DNA of 64,000 nucleotides, from assembly GCF_013407595.1 (NCBI RefSeq), contig NZ_JABEKX010000002.1, positions 1,016,440-1,080,439 on the forward strand. Direction: 5' to 3'. This document shows, piece by piece, positions 42,679 to 51,192 of the stretch. How positions within the stretch are numbered: position 1 is the first letter of the stretch; each line of letters starts with the position of its first letter. The stretch comes from Lacticaseibacillus absianus. GTDB taxonomy: Bacteria; Bacillota; Bacilli; Lactobacillales; Lactobacillaceae. The notes under the pieces are model-generated. The model did not search any database. It was not told where the DNA came from and saw nothing but the letters and a program-made list of their open reading frames with translations. Both the position numbers and the translations under genes were made by a program.

Positions 42679-43596
42679 TTACTGCGCGTCGATGCGCTTG
42701 GTGTAGGTGCGGACGATGTCAAAATGGTGATCATTGCTCGGCACATAGCCTTCGTGGCCGTACACGTCAGACACGACCTGGTGCCCGCGCTTCGACTTGG
42801 CGATCTTGATGAAGGCCTTGGCGAGTTTGCGCCGAAAGGCTGTGCTCAAGCCGGGTTGGACCGAGATCGTATCATTCGGGATCGGCTTGGTGAAGTAGAT
42901 CGGCACCACGCGCTTCATCACGTCCGGGACATCGGCCTGCACGACCGTCCGAGCGTCTTCCCAGACGAAGGCAGCATCGGTGTCACCGTTGAGCACCGAC
43001 ATCACCCCTTGGTCGTGGCCCTTGACTGTGACCAGCGTATCGTCTTTCGCGACGTCGAGCCCCTTGGCTTTGAGCTCGGCAGCTGGCCAGATGTACCCAG
43101 ATGAACTGGTCACCTCTTGCACCGCGATCTTCTTGCCCTTCAAATCCTGGATCGAGTGGATCCCGCTGTTCGCGCGCACAATGATCATCGAGCGGTAGCT
43201 GTCGACCAGCTGATCTGACGTCTGGCCGTTGGGCTGGACGACACCGAAGCGCTCCGCCTGAAGCAGGACATCCGCCGCCCCTTGCTTGTGCGCCTGGACG
43301 TAGCCGTCTGGTGGCAAAAAGCCAACTTGGACCTGCTTGGAGGCCATCGCCTCGACGATCGAGTTGTAATCCGTTGAGACTGAGACCTTGACCGGGAGCC
43401 CCAACTCCTTTTGCAGCAGCTTGGCCAGCGGCTTCGCCTTGGCCTCCAGCGTGTTCGCTTGCTGTGATGGCACGAATTGAACATTCAGCGTCTTGGGCGT
43501 CCCATCTGCCGCCGCCGACTTCGATTGCCCGCAAGCCGCCAGCAGCAGCACTGCGGCTGCACTGACCCCTGCAAGCATGACCCGTTTGAGATTCAT
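42679..43596 (-). CDS. Phosphate/phosphonate-type substrate-binding lipoprotein (PhnD family)
   Basis: A 305-residue lipoprotein. The signal peptide ends in the lipobox LLAAC near residue 20. The mature part shows PhnD features: LNVQFVPSQQANTLEAKAKPLAKLL, VEAMASKQVQVGFLPPDGYVQAH, and TSSSGYIWPAAELKAKG. It would bind phosphonate, phosphite or phosphate outside the membrane. The ATG at 43596 follows GGAGGG. No permease or ATPase gene is adjacent, so it must use a transporter encoded elsewhere. This is notable given the PntC-like gene at the window start. Confidence 0.87.
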   Translation of the reverse strand: MNLKRVMLAGVSAAAVLLLAACGQSKSAAADGTPKTLNVQFVPSQQANTLEAKAKPLAKLLQKELGLPVKVSVSTDYNSIVEAMASKQVQVGFLPPDGYVQAHKQGAADVLLQAERFGVVQPNGQTSDQLVDSYRSMIIVRANSGIHSIQDLKGKKIAVQEVTSSSGYIWPAAELKAKGLDVAKDDTLVTVKGHDQGVMSVLNGDTDAAFVWEDARTVVQADVPDVMKRVVPIYFTKPIPNDTISVQPGLSTAFRRKLAKAFIKIAKSKRGHQVVSDVYGHEGYVPSNDHHFDIVRTYTKRIDAQ

Positions 43597-43697
43597 AAGT
43601 CCCTCCAAAGAAACATTTTTGTGTTCGTGAATTCATGAACGGACTTATGTTAACACAGGTGTCTTGTCAGGGTCAACTGGCTGTCTTCTCGCCGCCC

Positions 43698-43731
43698 AAA
43701 AAGGCCGCACCCCCTTCGTTGGGGTGCGGCC
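43698..43731 (-). terminator. Terminator after the GlsB/YeaQ gene
   Basis: GGCCGCACCCC and GGGGTGCGGCC form an 11-bp stem followed on the minus strand by TTTTT. Confidence 0.85.
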
Positions 43732-43806
43732 AAGACTGATTGGTCAGTCCGACCACCGTGGCCACATCACGCGCCTTTGCTCGCGCGGAGTGCCACAGTC
43801 GTCAGG

Positions 43807-44067
43807 TTAGGCTTTGCGTTTGCCCAGGGTCCCGAGCAGTAGCGAGACGATGAACACGACGATCACGGCCCCGATAATTGCGGGAAAAATGGCCATGCCG
43901 CCGACGTTCGGGCCCCACTCGCCAAAAAGGGATGAGCCTGCCCATGCCCCGACCAATCCAGCAACGATGTTGCCGATCCAACCACCTGGCATATCCCGAC
44001 CAACGATCAACTGGCCGATCACCCCGATGACTGCACCGACGATCAGTACCCAGATCAGGTGTAACAT
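43807..44067 (-). CDS. GlsB/YeaQ/YmgE family stress membrane protein
   Basis: An 86-residue protein with three Gly-rich helices (LIWVLIVGAVIGVIGQLIVG, GWIGNIVAGLVGAWAGSSLFG and AIFPAIIGAVIVVFIVSLLLG), the family pattern of transglycosylase-associated proteins. These are linked to stress tolerance but their biochemistry is unknown. GGAGCGAC precedes the start, and a terminator lies downstream. Confidence 0.85.
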   Translation of the reverse strand: MLHLIWVLIVGAVIGVIGQLIVGRDMPGGWIGNIVAGLVGAWAGSSLFGEWGPNVGGMAIFPAIIGAVIVVFIVSLLLGTLGKRKA

Positions 44068-44191
44068 GTTGGGTCGCTCCTTTCGTCACGCACCGCGAGC
44101 GGCGCGTGGGTCAGATGGGTCTCGGACGCTTCTTCGCCCTTAGGATAAGCGTACCGAACTCAGCGCCCGCCGCGCAAGTTTGACGCTTCCC

Positions 44192-44869
44192 TCACCACAA
44201 CCTGACCAGCCAGTGGGTCAGCGCACTGAGCCCCACCAACGCCACGCAGACGCCCCCTGCAAGGTGGTTGACCGCCACCCACACGCTCAAGCTGCCCGGC
44301 ATCAGCCACAGTGCGAGGCCGAACCCGACACTAACGGTGAGCACGGTCACTGGCAAATGGCGCAACATCTGTTTGAAGTCGACACCCGAAAGGCTCGCGC
44401 CCAAAGACAGCAGCGCAGTGACCACCCCCCAGGCGCACACCCAAGGCAAGTCTGGCCGCAGTGTCGCCCACCCGAGCGCCGGCCAAGCCACCCCGCCCCA
44501 CCAAGCACGCTTGGCCAAGGTGATGATCACGAGGCTCGCCCCCCACACTGGCGCCCCGGCAGCCCAAAAGAGTCCAAACTGCGGCCACCACGCCCCGCGC
44601 CGGTACTGGAAAGTCACGTGTCCGGCGCTTGTCGCGTTTTCACGCAGCGAGAATGCGGCGACCTTCAACCCGAACAAGCGACCGACCACCGCGTGGGCCG
44701 CCTCGTGAAACCACAGCCCGGGACGGGCCACCCATAGCTGCGGGCTCGCCGTCTGGGTGCGGTTCACCAACCGCTGCAACGTGCGCCCGTTCAGCCATGT
44801 CAACAGCGCGGCTGACGCAAGCAACCACGCGAAGCTACCCCCAACAGTTTGCAGCCAAAGTTTGATCAT
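44192..44869 (-). CDS. Multi-spanning membrane protein with an HExxH motif (possible M50-like protease)
   Basis: A 225-residue membrane protein with about five hydrophobic segments. Near residue 55 it reads RPGLWFHEAAHAVVGRLFGLKV, where HEAAH fits the zinc-metalloprotease HExxH motif and is placed as in site-2 or DUF3267-like proteins. The matching third ligand (NPxxG/DG-type motif) is not obvious in the C-terminal half, so activity is uncertain. It is a single gene just before the tRNA that marks the prophage boundary. Confidence 0.55.
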   Translation of the reverse strand: MIKLWLQTVGGSFAWLLASAALLTWLNGRTLQRLVNRTQTASPQLWVARPGLWFHEAAHAVVGRLFGLKVAAFSLRENATSAGHVTFQYRRGAWWPQFGLFWAAGAPVWGASLVIITLAKRAWWGGVAWPALGWATLRPDLPWVCAWGVVTALLSLGASLSGVDFKQMLRHLPVTVLTVSVGFGLALWLMPGSLSVWVAVNHLAGGVCVALVGLSALTHWLVRLW

Positions 44870-44900
44870 CTGCGGCCTCCTTCAAAATCGACGCGCTTTA

Positions 44901-44929
44901 TTGCGCGAATTATTGATAACTCGTATAAT
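44901..44929 (+). promoter_or_regulatory. Promoter of the tRNA-Arg gene
   Basis: TTGCGC, a 17-base spacer, and a perfect TATAAT lie 10 bases before the tRNA. Confidence 0.7.
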
Positions 44930-44939
44930 GAGAAAGTTC

Positions 44940-45013
44940 GCGATAGTAGCTCACCTGGATAGAGCAATGGTTTCCTAAACCATAGGTAGAGGGTTCGAGT
45001 CCCCCCTGTCGCA
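44940..45013 (+). tRNA. tRNA-Arg (anticodon CCU)
   Basis: Full cloverleaf: acceptor GCGATAG pairs with CTGTCGC (one G-U), D-arm GCTC..GAGC, anticodon stem ATGGT/ACCAT around TTCCTAA (CCT at 44974-44976), T-arm GAGGG-TTCGAGT-CCCCC. CCA is not encoded. Its 3' end is the likely integration site of the prophage that starts right after. Confidence 0.93.
44985..45013 (+). other. Predicted attL core in the 3' half of tRNA-Arg
   Basis: Phage genes begin within 260 bases after the tRNA. Tyrosine integrases commonly use the T-arm and acceptor 3' end as attB and restore it on insertion. The matching attR lies outside the window, so the core cannot be defined precisely. Confidence 0.5.
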
Positions 45014-45047
45014 GTGAATAGCAATTTATGGACATTATAGGCCAATC

Positions 45048-45076
45048 AAACCCCGCTGTAACGGGGGTTTTGTTTT
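45048..45076 (+). terminator. Terminator after tRNA-Arg
   Basis: CCCCG and CGGGG around CTGTAA, followed by TTTTGTTTT on the plus strand. Confidence 0.75.
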
Positions 45077-45099
45077 AGGGTCAATGCGGGATTTTTAGC

Positions 45100-45172
45100 G
45101 CGTCCGGTTTTCGTCCGGTCTCCAAGTGACGTTTTTCGGGATCGTGACCGGACGAAGACCGGACGGACAGCT
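45100..45172. repeat. 19-bp inverted repeat next to the attachment site
   Basis: GTCCGGTTTTCGTCCGGTC and GACCGGACGAAGACCGGAC are inverted copies with one mismatch, separated by about 25 bases. Each arm itself contains a doubled GTCCGG. This may be integrase arm-type or excisionase binding sites or a regulatory RNA stem. No gene is supported between the tRNA and the lysin. Confidence 0.55.
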
Positions 45173-45269
45173 GCGCCCCTTGGCGCACAAGGGATACAGC
45201 GTTTCGATATTTTTTTGCCACGCAAAAAGGCCCACCCTACCGAAGTAGAGTGAGCCAAGATTGATGAGC

Positions 45270-46346
45270 CTACTTGAAGTTCCCCCAGTACGAGGTCCGT
45301 TTCGTGCCAGATGCGGTCCCGGTCGCGATGTAGCCGTAGCCAGTCGCGCGCTTCTGCCGAATGACGACGTAGCCATTGAAGTAACCGTAGGCGTTGTACT
45401 TGATCTCATGACCTGAGTGCATCAGTGCGATCTTCTGGCCAGTGAGTGGTGCCGAGCGCAGCCAGATCTGCTGGTTGGCGCCCAGGGTGAAGGTGCCGTT
45501 CTGCGCGTACCAGACACCGGCCTTCTTGCCGGTCGGCGCCGGGGCGGGCTTCGACGCTGCGGGCTTACTAGTAGCCCCGAGCTGGCGGTTGACCTCGGCC
45601 TGCACTGCGGCGTACTGCGATCCCAGGGCCGCCTTGCGCGCATTGCCACTGCCATACTTGCCCGAGATCACTTCGGCTGCAAGCTGAGCAACCGTCTTCG
45701 TTGGCACCGGACTTGGGACGGGTGCAATCGCCTTACCGATGAACTTTTCCCAGCTTTCAAGCGGCATGTTCGAGATGCTCATATCCTTCGTCCCGTCGCT
45801 GGACGTGAACTGCCACAACGTATAGGTTGGCCACGGTGCAGTCGAATACGGGAACTTTGTCGGAACGGTGAAAGTCGGGTACATCTTCTTGGTGCCAGGG
45901 TAGTACGGGTACCCAGCGAACCACAGGCCGCACAGATCCTTGACGTTCGCACACTCGCGCGCCCCGTCTGCCCCGGTGTACAGCAAGCACCACTGACCGG
46001 TCAGCTCATGCACCCGTGTCACGAACTGCTTGACCCAGTTGGCGTTCTTGCCGTATGCCGCGTTCTGGTAGCCTTCCCAGTCGATGGCCAGCAACGCTTC
46101 CCCAACATAGTTCTTGATGTTACTGATAAAGTAGTTGGCCTCGGCCACCGGGTCGCCGCCACTGGCGTAGTGATACAGACCCAGCTTCTTGCCCGCGGCC
46201 TTGGCTGCGGCGTACTGGCCGTTACACTTCGGGTTGACGTAGGTTGTGCCCTGCGTTGCCTTGATGATCACAGCGCCAATCTGGGGCAGTGCTGCGGCAT
46301 CGATCGTATCGTGAGACGACACATCTGCTACGAAAAAGTTTGTCAT
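45270..46346 (-). CDS. Phage endolysin: GH25 lysozyme with Cpl-7-like and SH3-like binding domains
   Basis: A 358-residue lysin. Residues 1-190 are a GH25 muramidase: it starts FFVADVSSHDTID (catalytic Asp) and has ALLAIDWEGY (Asp and Glu) and WQFTSSDGT. Residues about 220-255 (AAEVISGKYGSGNARKAALG) form a Cpl-7/CW_7-like wall-binding repeat, and the last 80 residues (GVWYAQNGTFTLGANQQIWLR) resemble an SH3-type binding domain. It overlaps the holin gene by 4 bases. Confidence 0.93.
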   Translation of the reverse strand: MTNFFVADVSSHDTIDAAALPQIGAVIIKATQGTTYVNPKCNGQYAAAKAAGKKLGLYHYASGGDPVAEANYFISNIKNYVGEALLAIDWEGYQNAAYGKNANWVKQFVTRVHELTGQWCLLYTGADGARECANVKDLCGLWFAGYPYYPGTKKMYPTFTVPTKFPYSTAPWPTYTLWQFTSSDGTKDMSISNMPLESWEKFIGKAIAPVPSPVPTKTVAQLAAEVISGKYGSGNARKAALGSQYAAVQAEVNRQLGATSKPAASKPAPAPTGKKAGVWYAQNGTFTLGANQQIWLRSAPLTGQKIALMHSGHEIKYNAYGYFNGYVVIRQKRATGYGYIATGTASGTKRTSYWGNFK

Positions 46347-46732
46347 TTTGGTTCCCCCTTCTTAGTCGTATCACTTGGATCAACCGAGTCGTGAAAGACG
46401 TCAAGGTACTTTGCTAGCGGACCAACGTTGACCCCCATTGCTGTCACATTTTCCATGATTGAGCCGAACTCGTAGGTCATCAGGATCAGTGTCCAGATCA
46501 AGCCGACGTTAACTGGCATGCTTAGCCCTGCCATCGGTGCCACATGGTCGACCGCGGACGCAACGATAATCGTCAGCATTGTGACAAACTTGGTCATCAG
46601 CCCCTGCAAATTGACCGCGGACTTCCATCGGTGTGCTTTCAATGCCTTCGCGTAGCCGGTGACTAAATCGATGCCAACCATTGCGAGCCACCAGCCCATC
46701 AGCGGTTGCCCGCCACTAAATAATTGTTGCAT
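46343..46732 (-). CDS. Phage holin
   Basis: A 129-residue holin of the toxin-secretion/phage-lysis type, with three membrane segments (LMGWWLAMVGIDLVTGYAKAL, LMTKFVTMLTIIVASAVDHV and VGLIWTLILMTYEFGSIMENV). The DLxTGYxKA motif is typical of the family. The ATG at 46732 has GGAGG at a 9-base gap; the frame is open a further 15 codons upstream. Confidence 0.9.
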   Translation of the reverse strand: MQQLFSGGQPLMGWWLAMVGIDLVTGYAKALKAHRWKSAVNLQGLMTKFVTMLTIIVASAVDHVAPMAGLSMPVNVGLIWTLILMTYEFGSIMENVTAMGVNVGPLAKYLDVFHDSVDPSDTTKKGEPK

Positions 46733-46773
46733 TAGGCTTTCGCCTCCTTTTGTGATTGCAAATAACAATAGAT

Positions 46774-46917
46774 TCACTTCTCTCCATCAAAATAGGCGTC
46801 CTGCTCGGCCGCCTTCGTAATCTCTTCGTATTCGGCTTGGTTGATCGTTAGCCCGACGAAAGGCTTAATGTCGATCCCCCAGGCGTAGAACTGTTTCGCC
46901 TGCTCGTATGCTGTCAT
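46774..46917 (-). CDS. XkdX family phage protein
   Basis: A 47-residue protein matching the XkdX pattern: a QAKQFYAWGIDIKPFVG start and a turn into INQAEYEEITKAAEQ. Such proteins follow tail-fibre genes in many Gram-positive siphoviruses; function unknown. ATG 46917 overlaps the previous stop by 4 bases. Confidence 0.75.
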   Translation of the reverse strand: MTAYEQAKQFYAWGIDIKPFVGLTINQAEYEEITKAAEQDAYFDGEK

Positions 46918-47210
46918 GCTTTTGCCCCCTTAAGCTTTGCAACCTCAAGTGACAGGGCCGCAAGCATCAGCTGCTCAGGTGTGGGCTGCGGCTTGGCTGC
47001 TTCTTTAATCTCGTTGAGCTTGGCTTGGTCAACTACGATTGCGTCGTCTACCAACTTGCTGGCCCCTAGCACGATCTTGTCGAGTTCGGTCTTTGATAGC
47101 TCAACGGCATTGGTCGTGTCGAAGGGCGTGTGCCACTCGCCATGATCGAAGTATTCTTGCTGGTAGCCGATGATATAGCCATCATCGTCTGTATTAAGCA
47201 TAACTTTCAC
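46914..47210 (-). CDS. Hypothetical phage protein after the tail fibre
   Basis: A 98-residue protein. The first 30 residues (LNTDDDGYIIGYQQEYFDHG) look like DUF2977-type proteins that bind fibres; an acidic middle and an Ala/Leu-rich C-terminal helix follow. Start GTG 47210 overlaps the tail-fibre stop (GTGA) and has GAGAGG 8 bases upstream. Confidence 0.6.
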   Translation of the reverse strand: MKVMLNTDDDGYIIGYQQEYFDHGEWHTPFDTTNAVELSKTELDKIVLGASKLVDDAIVVDQAKLNEIKEAAKPQPTPEQLMLAALSLEVAKLKGAKA

Positions 47211-49699
47211 TGTGCATACACCTCTCTCAAAACCCAACTGTTCGATCCGTTGACATTGTTTGCAGTATAACCAGTCAGCGTCGTCATTGTGCAGTAAAGA
47301 TATTTGCGTGACTCGGTGCCCCCAGAAGCGGTAGACAGCATAGTCACAATACCCTGACCGCCATGGTTTTGGACCCACGCCTTAGGGATAAACAAGCTAT
47401 TCCAATCCGAATCTTTGACCACGCCTGCCTGGTAGTAGTCCCACATGATCACCCAACCTTCCGAGCAGTCATTAAGAGAAACATTAGGCGTGACTGTTTG
47501 ACCTGCCTGCATGTACAGAGCTCCTTGCCATAATAGTTTGCCACTGTTGTTGAGTCTGGCTAGCATGGGCGCATCTAGATTTCCAGCATACAAGGTGTTA
47601 CCCTCTCGGTGCCGCAAAACGACACCGGGCTGGAACCCCGCAGACAGCATAGCAAAGTTCGTCTCAACTCCTGAGGTGTTGAGTGACTGCATGGAAAATC
47701 CTTGAGTCGGGTCATAAAGAATTTTCTGGGTGCCAGTCTTTGTCACCTTGTCCGCTGCATATACGGTGTCAAGACCCTGAACCTGGCCGTCTTTAAGTGC
47801 CAGAGTCCCCGAGTGATAAATATATGTCGGATCCCCCTCAGCGCCCACGTCCTCCGGCACCAGCTCGTATGAGTTGGTAAAATCTGACCCAATGAAGTGC
47901 ATCCCCTGGAACGTCTTCCCGACGAAGGTCTCTGCAGCGATCGTCGAGGCGTCCACAGGTTTTGCAGTCCATGAGGTGCCGTCATACAGATAGTAGCCAG
48001 TGACAATCCCCTTCGCATCAGTCAGCCAGTGGATATCATCTGACTTCGGACTGGCGGGATAAGCGGGGCCTACGGTCACGACAGGGACATTTTCGGCCCC
48101 GTCCTTACCATCCTTCCCATCCTTACCGGGATCACCCTTTTCCCCTTTCACCAGCTGCCACTTATAGCTTGCCGGATCCGTGCTGTCAGCCTGCGTATAG
48201 TCGCTGTAGGTTCCCAGATACGCCTTACCCGTCGCATCGGTGGTCGAGAAGTCCAACCCGGCCATACTGTTTGCATAGGCCTTGTGGAAATACGGGGTTC
48301 GACCATCTTTCCCGGCCTCACCTGACTCTCCGTCATTGCCATCCTTGCCGGCGGGGCCGACAACCTTCACCCACTTGCCGGCGTAGTCGGCAGGCTCGTC
48401 AGACGGCACCGAAGTATTGCCATAGACGACCGCCATATATGCTTTGCCAGCTGGTAGCGCACTCAGACCAGTACCCTGATCGTCGTCCGCATATCGGACC
48501 CAGGGGTAGTACTGCACCGTCTTAGGGATCCGCTTGATCTGATCAGCTAGGTCTTGCAGGGCTGGATCGATCTGCGAGGCCTCAATCAAGTAGTCGCCAA
48601 ACGTAGCGGTCCGTGTGCCTTCCGAGTAGCTAGTCTCAAGCTGGAGTAGCCGAGCCGAAAGATTCAGCCCTTGTTCTTCGTCGACAAGATGCACCGTGTC
48701 GCCGACCATAACGTTATCGGGCAAATCAACGAGATCCACTTCGTAGTTCACCGCGGCGTGATTATACTGCTTGAGGTCAGCCAATGCAGACTGAAGCAGT
48801 GTTGCCTGTGTCACCGCTTCGTAAGGCCTAGATCTCTGAATGTGGTGATTGTTCGGGTTCGGGTTGTCATTTGACAGTGCTCGGCTCCACAGCTGCACCG
48901 CTACGGTGTCTCGCAGGACACCATCTGCGCCCAACACAAAGCGACCATCCGGATCAGTCCACTTGTATCCCTTCAAATTGATTGGGGTGTCCTTTCCTTC
49001 TGGCGTGCCACCAGTCGGGCTGATGGAGGTGCACAAATCGTAGATATTGGATATCGTCACAATTTTGTTGATGTGAGTATTGACCTCCAGCCGCTGCCCT
49101 TTGTCGGCGCCAATGTGATGATAGATGTCGATGTAGCGTTTGACCACCTGAGTGCCCGTGATCTCAAAACGAAAGTCCAATTCCGCATCAAACTGGGTCG
49201 CCACACTCTCGACCCGGGCCAGTGCGGTTTCTTCCTCGGACTCCCACTTGAGCGTGCGCGCTTGGCCCGCAAGTTCGTTGACACCAATTTCAAAGCCTGA
49301 GTCCGCAGTAAATCGATGGATATAATCCGCGATCGACATTGCCTTGCTGGCAGTGTAGCTACCTACCGTCTCGTTGATCAGGTCAATTCCACCGTTTTCA
49401 GCGGCGAAGTCCAGCGTCCCAGCGAGTGGGTCTAGTGTCGCTTCCATAATGGTCATGAAGACATAGCGTCCGCGGTTATCTTGATACAGCATGTAATTGC
49501 CCGTCGTACCAGCCGTGGTCACTAACGCAAGCTGATCTGACGTAAAGTAGATCGTGCCACCATAGGTTCGACCAACGGATTGAGGCACCATTTCCGTGTC
49601 AGTATCGCCGCCAATGGTCAATGGACCAGACCCGCCCGCCGTAGCAATCGCCAGAAGGTTGTATTTTCGATCCGTGATGTAAACGTCCACTAATACCAT
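47207..49699 (-). CDS. Tail spike/fibre protein with collagen-like segments
   Basis: An 830-residue tail-tip protein. Residues 1-370 resemble siphovirus Tal/prophage tail-endopeptidase N-domains (VYITDRKYNLLAIA and YIHRFTADSGFEIGVNELAG). Around residues 440-460 and 515-530 there are Gly-X-Y runs (GPAGKDGNDGESGEAGKDG and KGEKGDPGKDGKDGKDG), forming collagen-like triple helices. The remaining C-terminal part, with repeated Gly and Tyr, likely binds host receptors. Confidence 0.85.
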   Translation of the reverse strand: MVLVDVYITDRKYNLLAIATAGGSGPLTIGGDTDTEMVPQSVGRTYGGTIYFTSDQLALVTTAGTTGNYMLYQDNRGRYVFMTIMEATLDPLAGTLDFAAENGGIDLINETVGSYTASKAMSIADYIHRFTADSGFEIGVNELAGQARTLKWESEEETALARVESVATQFDAELDFRFEITGTQVVKRYIDIYHHIGADKGQRLEVNTHINKIVTISNIYDLCTSISPTGGTPEGKDTPINLKGYKWTDPDGRFVLGADGVLRDTVAVQLWSRALSNDNPNPNNHHIQRSRPYEAVTQATLLQSALADLKQYNHAAVNYEVDLVDLPDNVMVGDTVHLVDEEQGLNLSARLLQLETSYSEGTRTATFGDYLIEASQIDPALQDLADQIKRIPKTVQYYPWVRYADDDQGTGLSALPAGKAYMAVVYGNTSVPSDEPADYAGKWVKVVGPAGKDGNDGESGEAGKDGRTPYFHKAYANSMAGLDFSTTDATGKAYLGTYSDYTQADSTDPASYKWQLVKGEKGDPGKDGKDGKDGAENVPVVTVGPAYPASPKSDDIHWLTDAKGIVTGYYLYDGTSWTAKPVDASTIAAETFVGKTFQGMHFIGSDFTNSYELVPEDVGAEGDPTYIYHSGTLALKDGQVQGLDTVYAADKVTKTGTQKILYDPTQGFSMQSLNTSGVETNFAMLSAGFQPGVVLRHREGNTLYAGNLDAPMLARLNNSGKLLWQGALYMQAGQTVTPNVSLNDCSEGWVIMWDYYQAGVVKDSDWNSLFIPKAWVQNHGGQGIVTMLSTASGGTESRKYLYCTMTTLTGYTANNVNGSNSWVLREVYAQ

Positions 49700-51192
49700 G
49701 CCTCCCTGTACTCAACCTTTGCTTGAAACGGATCAGCCCACTCAGACGCCACCGGCTGGATGATGGTCTCGCCAGCAGGAAGCAGGAAGCTTTCCCACTG
49801 ATCACCCACCGTCTGTAAAGTAGCGTCCTCAATGCCGTTCACATAAACTCTCTTCTGGCCTACGTCTGCCGTCACTACATCACCAGCCGCAAATCTATTT
49901 GGCAAATCCTTCCAGTAGTCCACGTTAACCCAGTCAAATCGGGTGTTGTTTAGTGCCATCAGCACGTGCTCTTTGTCGCGGTACCGCTCAAACCAAGCTG
50001 AGTAGCCATCGACCGGTAAGTCTGAAATGTTATCCAGCGTGAAGGACTTAATCACTGACCGGTCCAATCCATTGGCTGTTCCAGACTGAGCCTGTGCGAC
50101 GTGACCAATCTCAAATTGCACAACACTGCCCAGCTTCGAAATCGTTACCTGCTTATAACCACCCTTACCGACCTGTGCCTTAGTCAGCGAAAACTCAGCG
50201 TAAACTTTATCTCGAATCCACAGCTCGCATTTGTACTGCTCTTCCGAGGCGGAGCTGTCGCGGATCACGAACCCATAGGCAACTTCGTCGCCGTTTTGCA
50301 GATTTATCTCGAGACGTCCCTGCTTCGTTACGCTGGACTCGAAGTAAAATCGCGTGCGAAAAACGAAGTTGTCAGTCTTACTGCCCGCGCTGTTGACGCC
50401 GATCGGTAAGAAGACAGACGGGCCGCCCCAGTCACCTGTGTTGCCGTTTGCGAAATAGGGCACCGCCGATTGACCGCCTGTGTAATCTACCTTGTAGTCA
50501 ATTCGACCCTGTTGCTTGTTGGGGCGCGAAACATCGCCATTGTAATTCGGGTAGTTGGTGGCAGCAGCGTTGTAGATCACACCGGTCGGCTCAGCTGCGT
50601 AGCTGACACTCAATGGCCGCTCGGATTTTTGCTTAGTGACCCCGTCCAGCTCATCAGGTGACCCAAACTGAAGCGCCCCACCCCGATCATTCGTCCATGC
50701 GACCAACCCGTTTTCACTGGTCATAGTGGCCGTTAGGATAGGTGCCGTCGGGGCGGTGCCGGTGTTGGACATAGTGATAGGTGCGCCACTAGTGCCGGTG
50801 GCTACACTTGTGTCAATCGCATGAGCCACGCCGTCTGGCACCTTGAACGTGATGTCGAATTCACCGTAGCTGTATGTCTCAGACATTGATACCTGGCCGT
50901 CCGTGATTGCCAGGTAGTAGAGCCCAGGTTCATCGCTAAAGGTCAGCATCGCAGGTTCCGACGTGGTCAGTGCCCGCGCGATTGCACGCCGCTTCGATGG
51001 CATATCATCAATGATGGTAGCCGCAACCTTAATCGTCGCCATGTCCGCGGTCAAGCGCATGAACCGGCGCCCATTCGAGACACCCACCTGCTGGAACGTG
51101 CCAGTGCGGTTGGGGCCGATGTCACGGGTGACTTCTGTAGTGATCAGCATCGTGCTCATGTCAGTTCCGTTGAATGTCCACGTATATCTCAT
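49690..51192 (-). CDS. Distal tail protein (Dit-like)
   Basis: A 500-residue siphovirus tail component. It begins MRYTWTFNGTDMSTMLITTEVTR, and the N-terminal region (YSYGEFDITFKVPDG) has the Dit hub pattern; the C-terminal region has a carbohydrate-binding-like beta fold (TRFYFESSVTKQGRLEINLQ). It overlaps the tail fibre gene by 10 bases. Confidence 0.83.
   Translation of the reverse strand: MRYTWTFNGTDMSTMLITTEVTRDIGPNRTGTFQQVGVSNGRRFMRLTADMATIKVAATIIDDMPSKRRAIARALTTSEPAMLTFSDEPGLYYLAITDGQVSMSETYSYGEFDITFKVPDGVAHAIDTSVATGTSGAPITMSNTGTAPTAPILTATMTSENGLVAWTNDRGGALQFGSPDELDGVTKQKSERPLSVSYAAEPTGVIYNAAATNYPNYNGDVSRPNKQQGRIDYKVDYTGGQSAVPYFANGNTGDWGGPSVFLPIGVNSAGSKTDNFVFRTRFYFESSVTKQGRLEINLQNGDEVAYGFVIRDSSASEEQYKCELWIRDKVYAEFSLTKAQVGKGGYKQVTISKLGSVVQFEIGHVAQAQSGTANGLDRSVIKSFTLDNISDLPVDGYSAWFERYRDKEHVLMALNNTRFDWVNVDYWKDLPNRFAAGDVVTADVGQKRVYVNGIEDATLQTVGDQWESFLLPAGETIIQPVASEWADPFQAKVEYREAWY

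Noticed and set aside
45046..45409. Short minus-strand frames between tRNA-Arg and the lysin, possibly an integrase remnant
   Set aside because: Composition is driven by the inverted repeat, no catalytic integrase motif (R..HxxR..Y) is seen, and there is no ribosome site.
47210..47378. Upstream 56 residues of the protein ending at 46914
   Set aside because: They overlap the tail-fibre coding end in another frame; GTG 47210 has a proper ribosome site and stop-start overlap.
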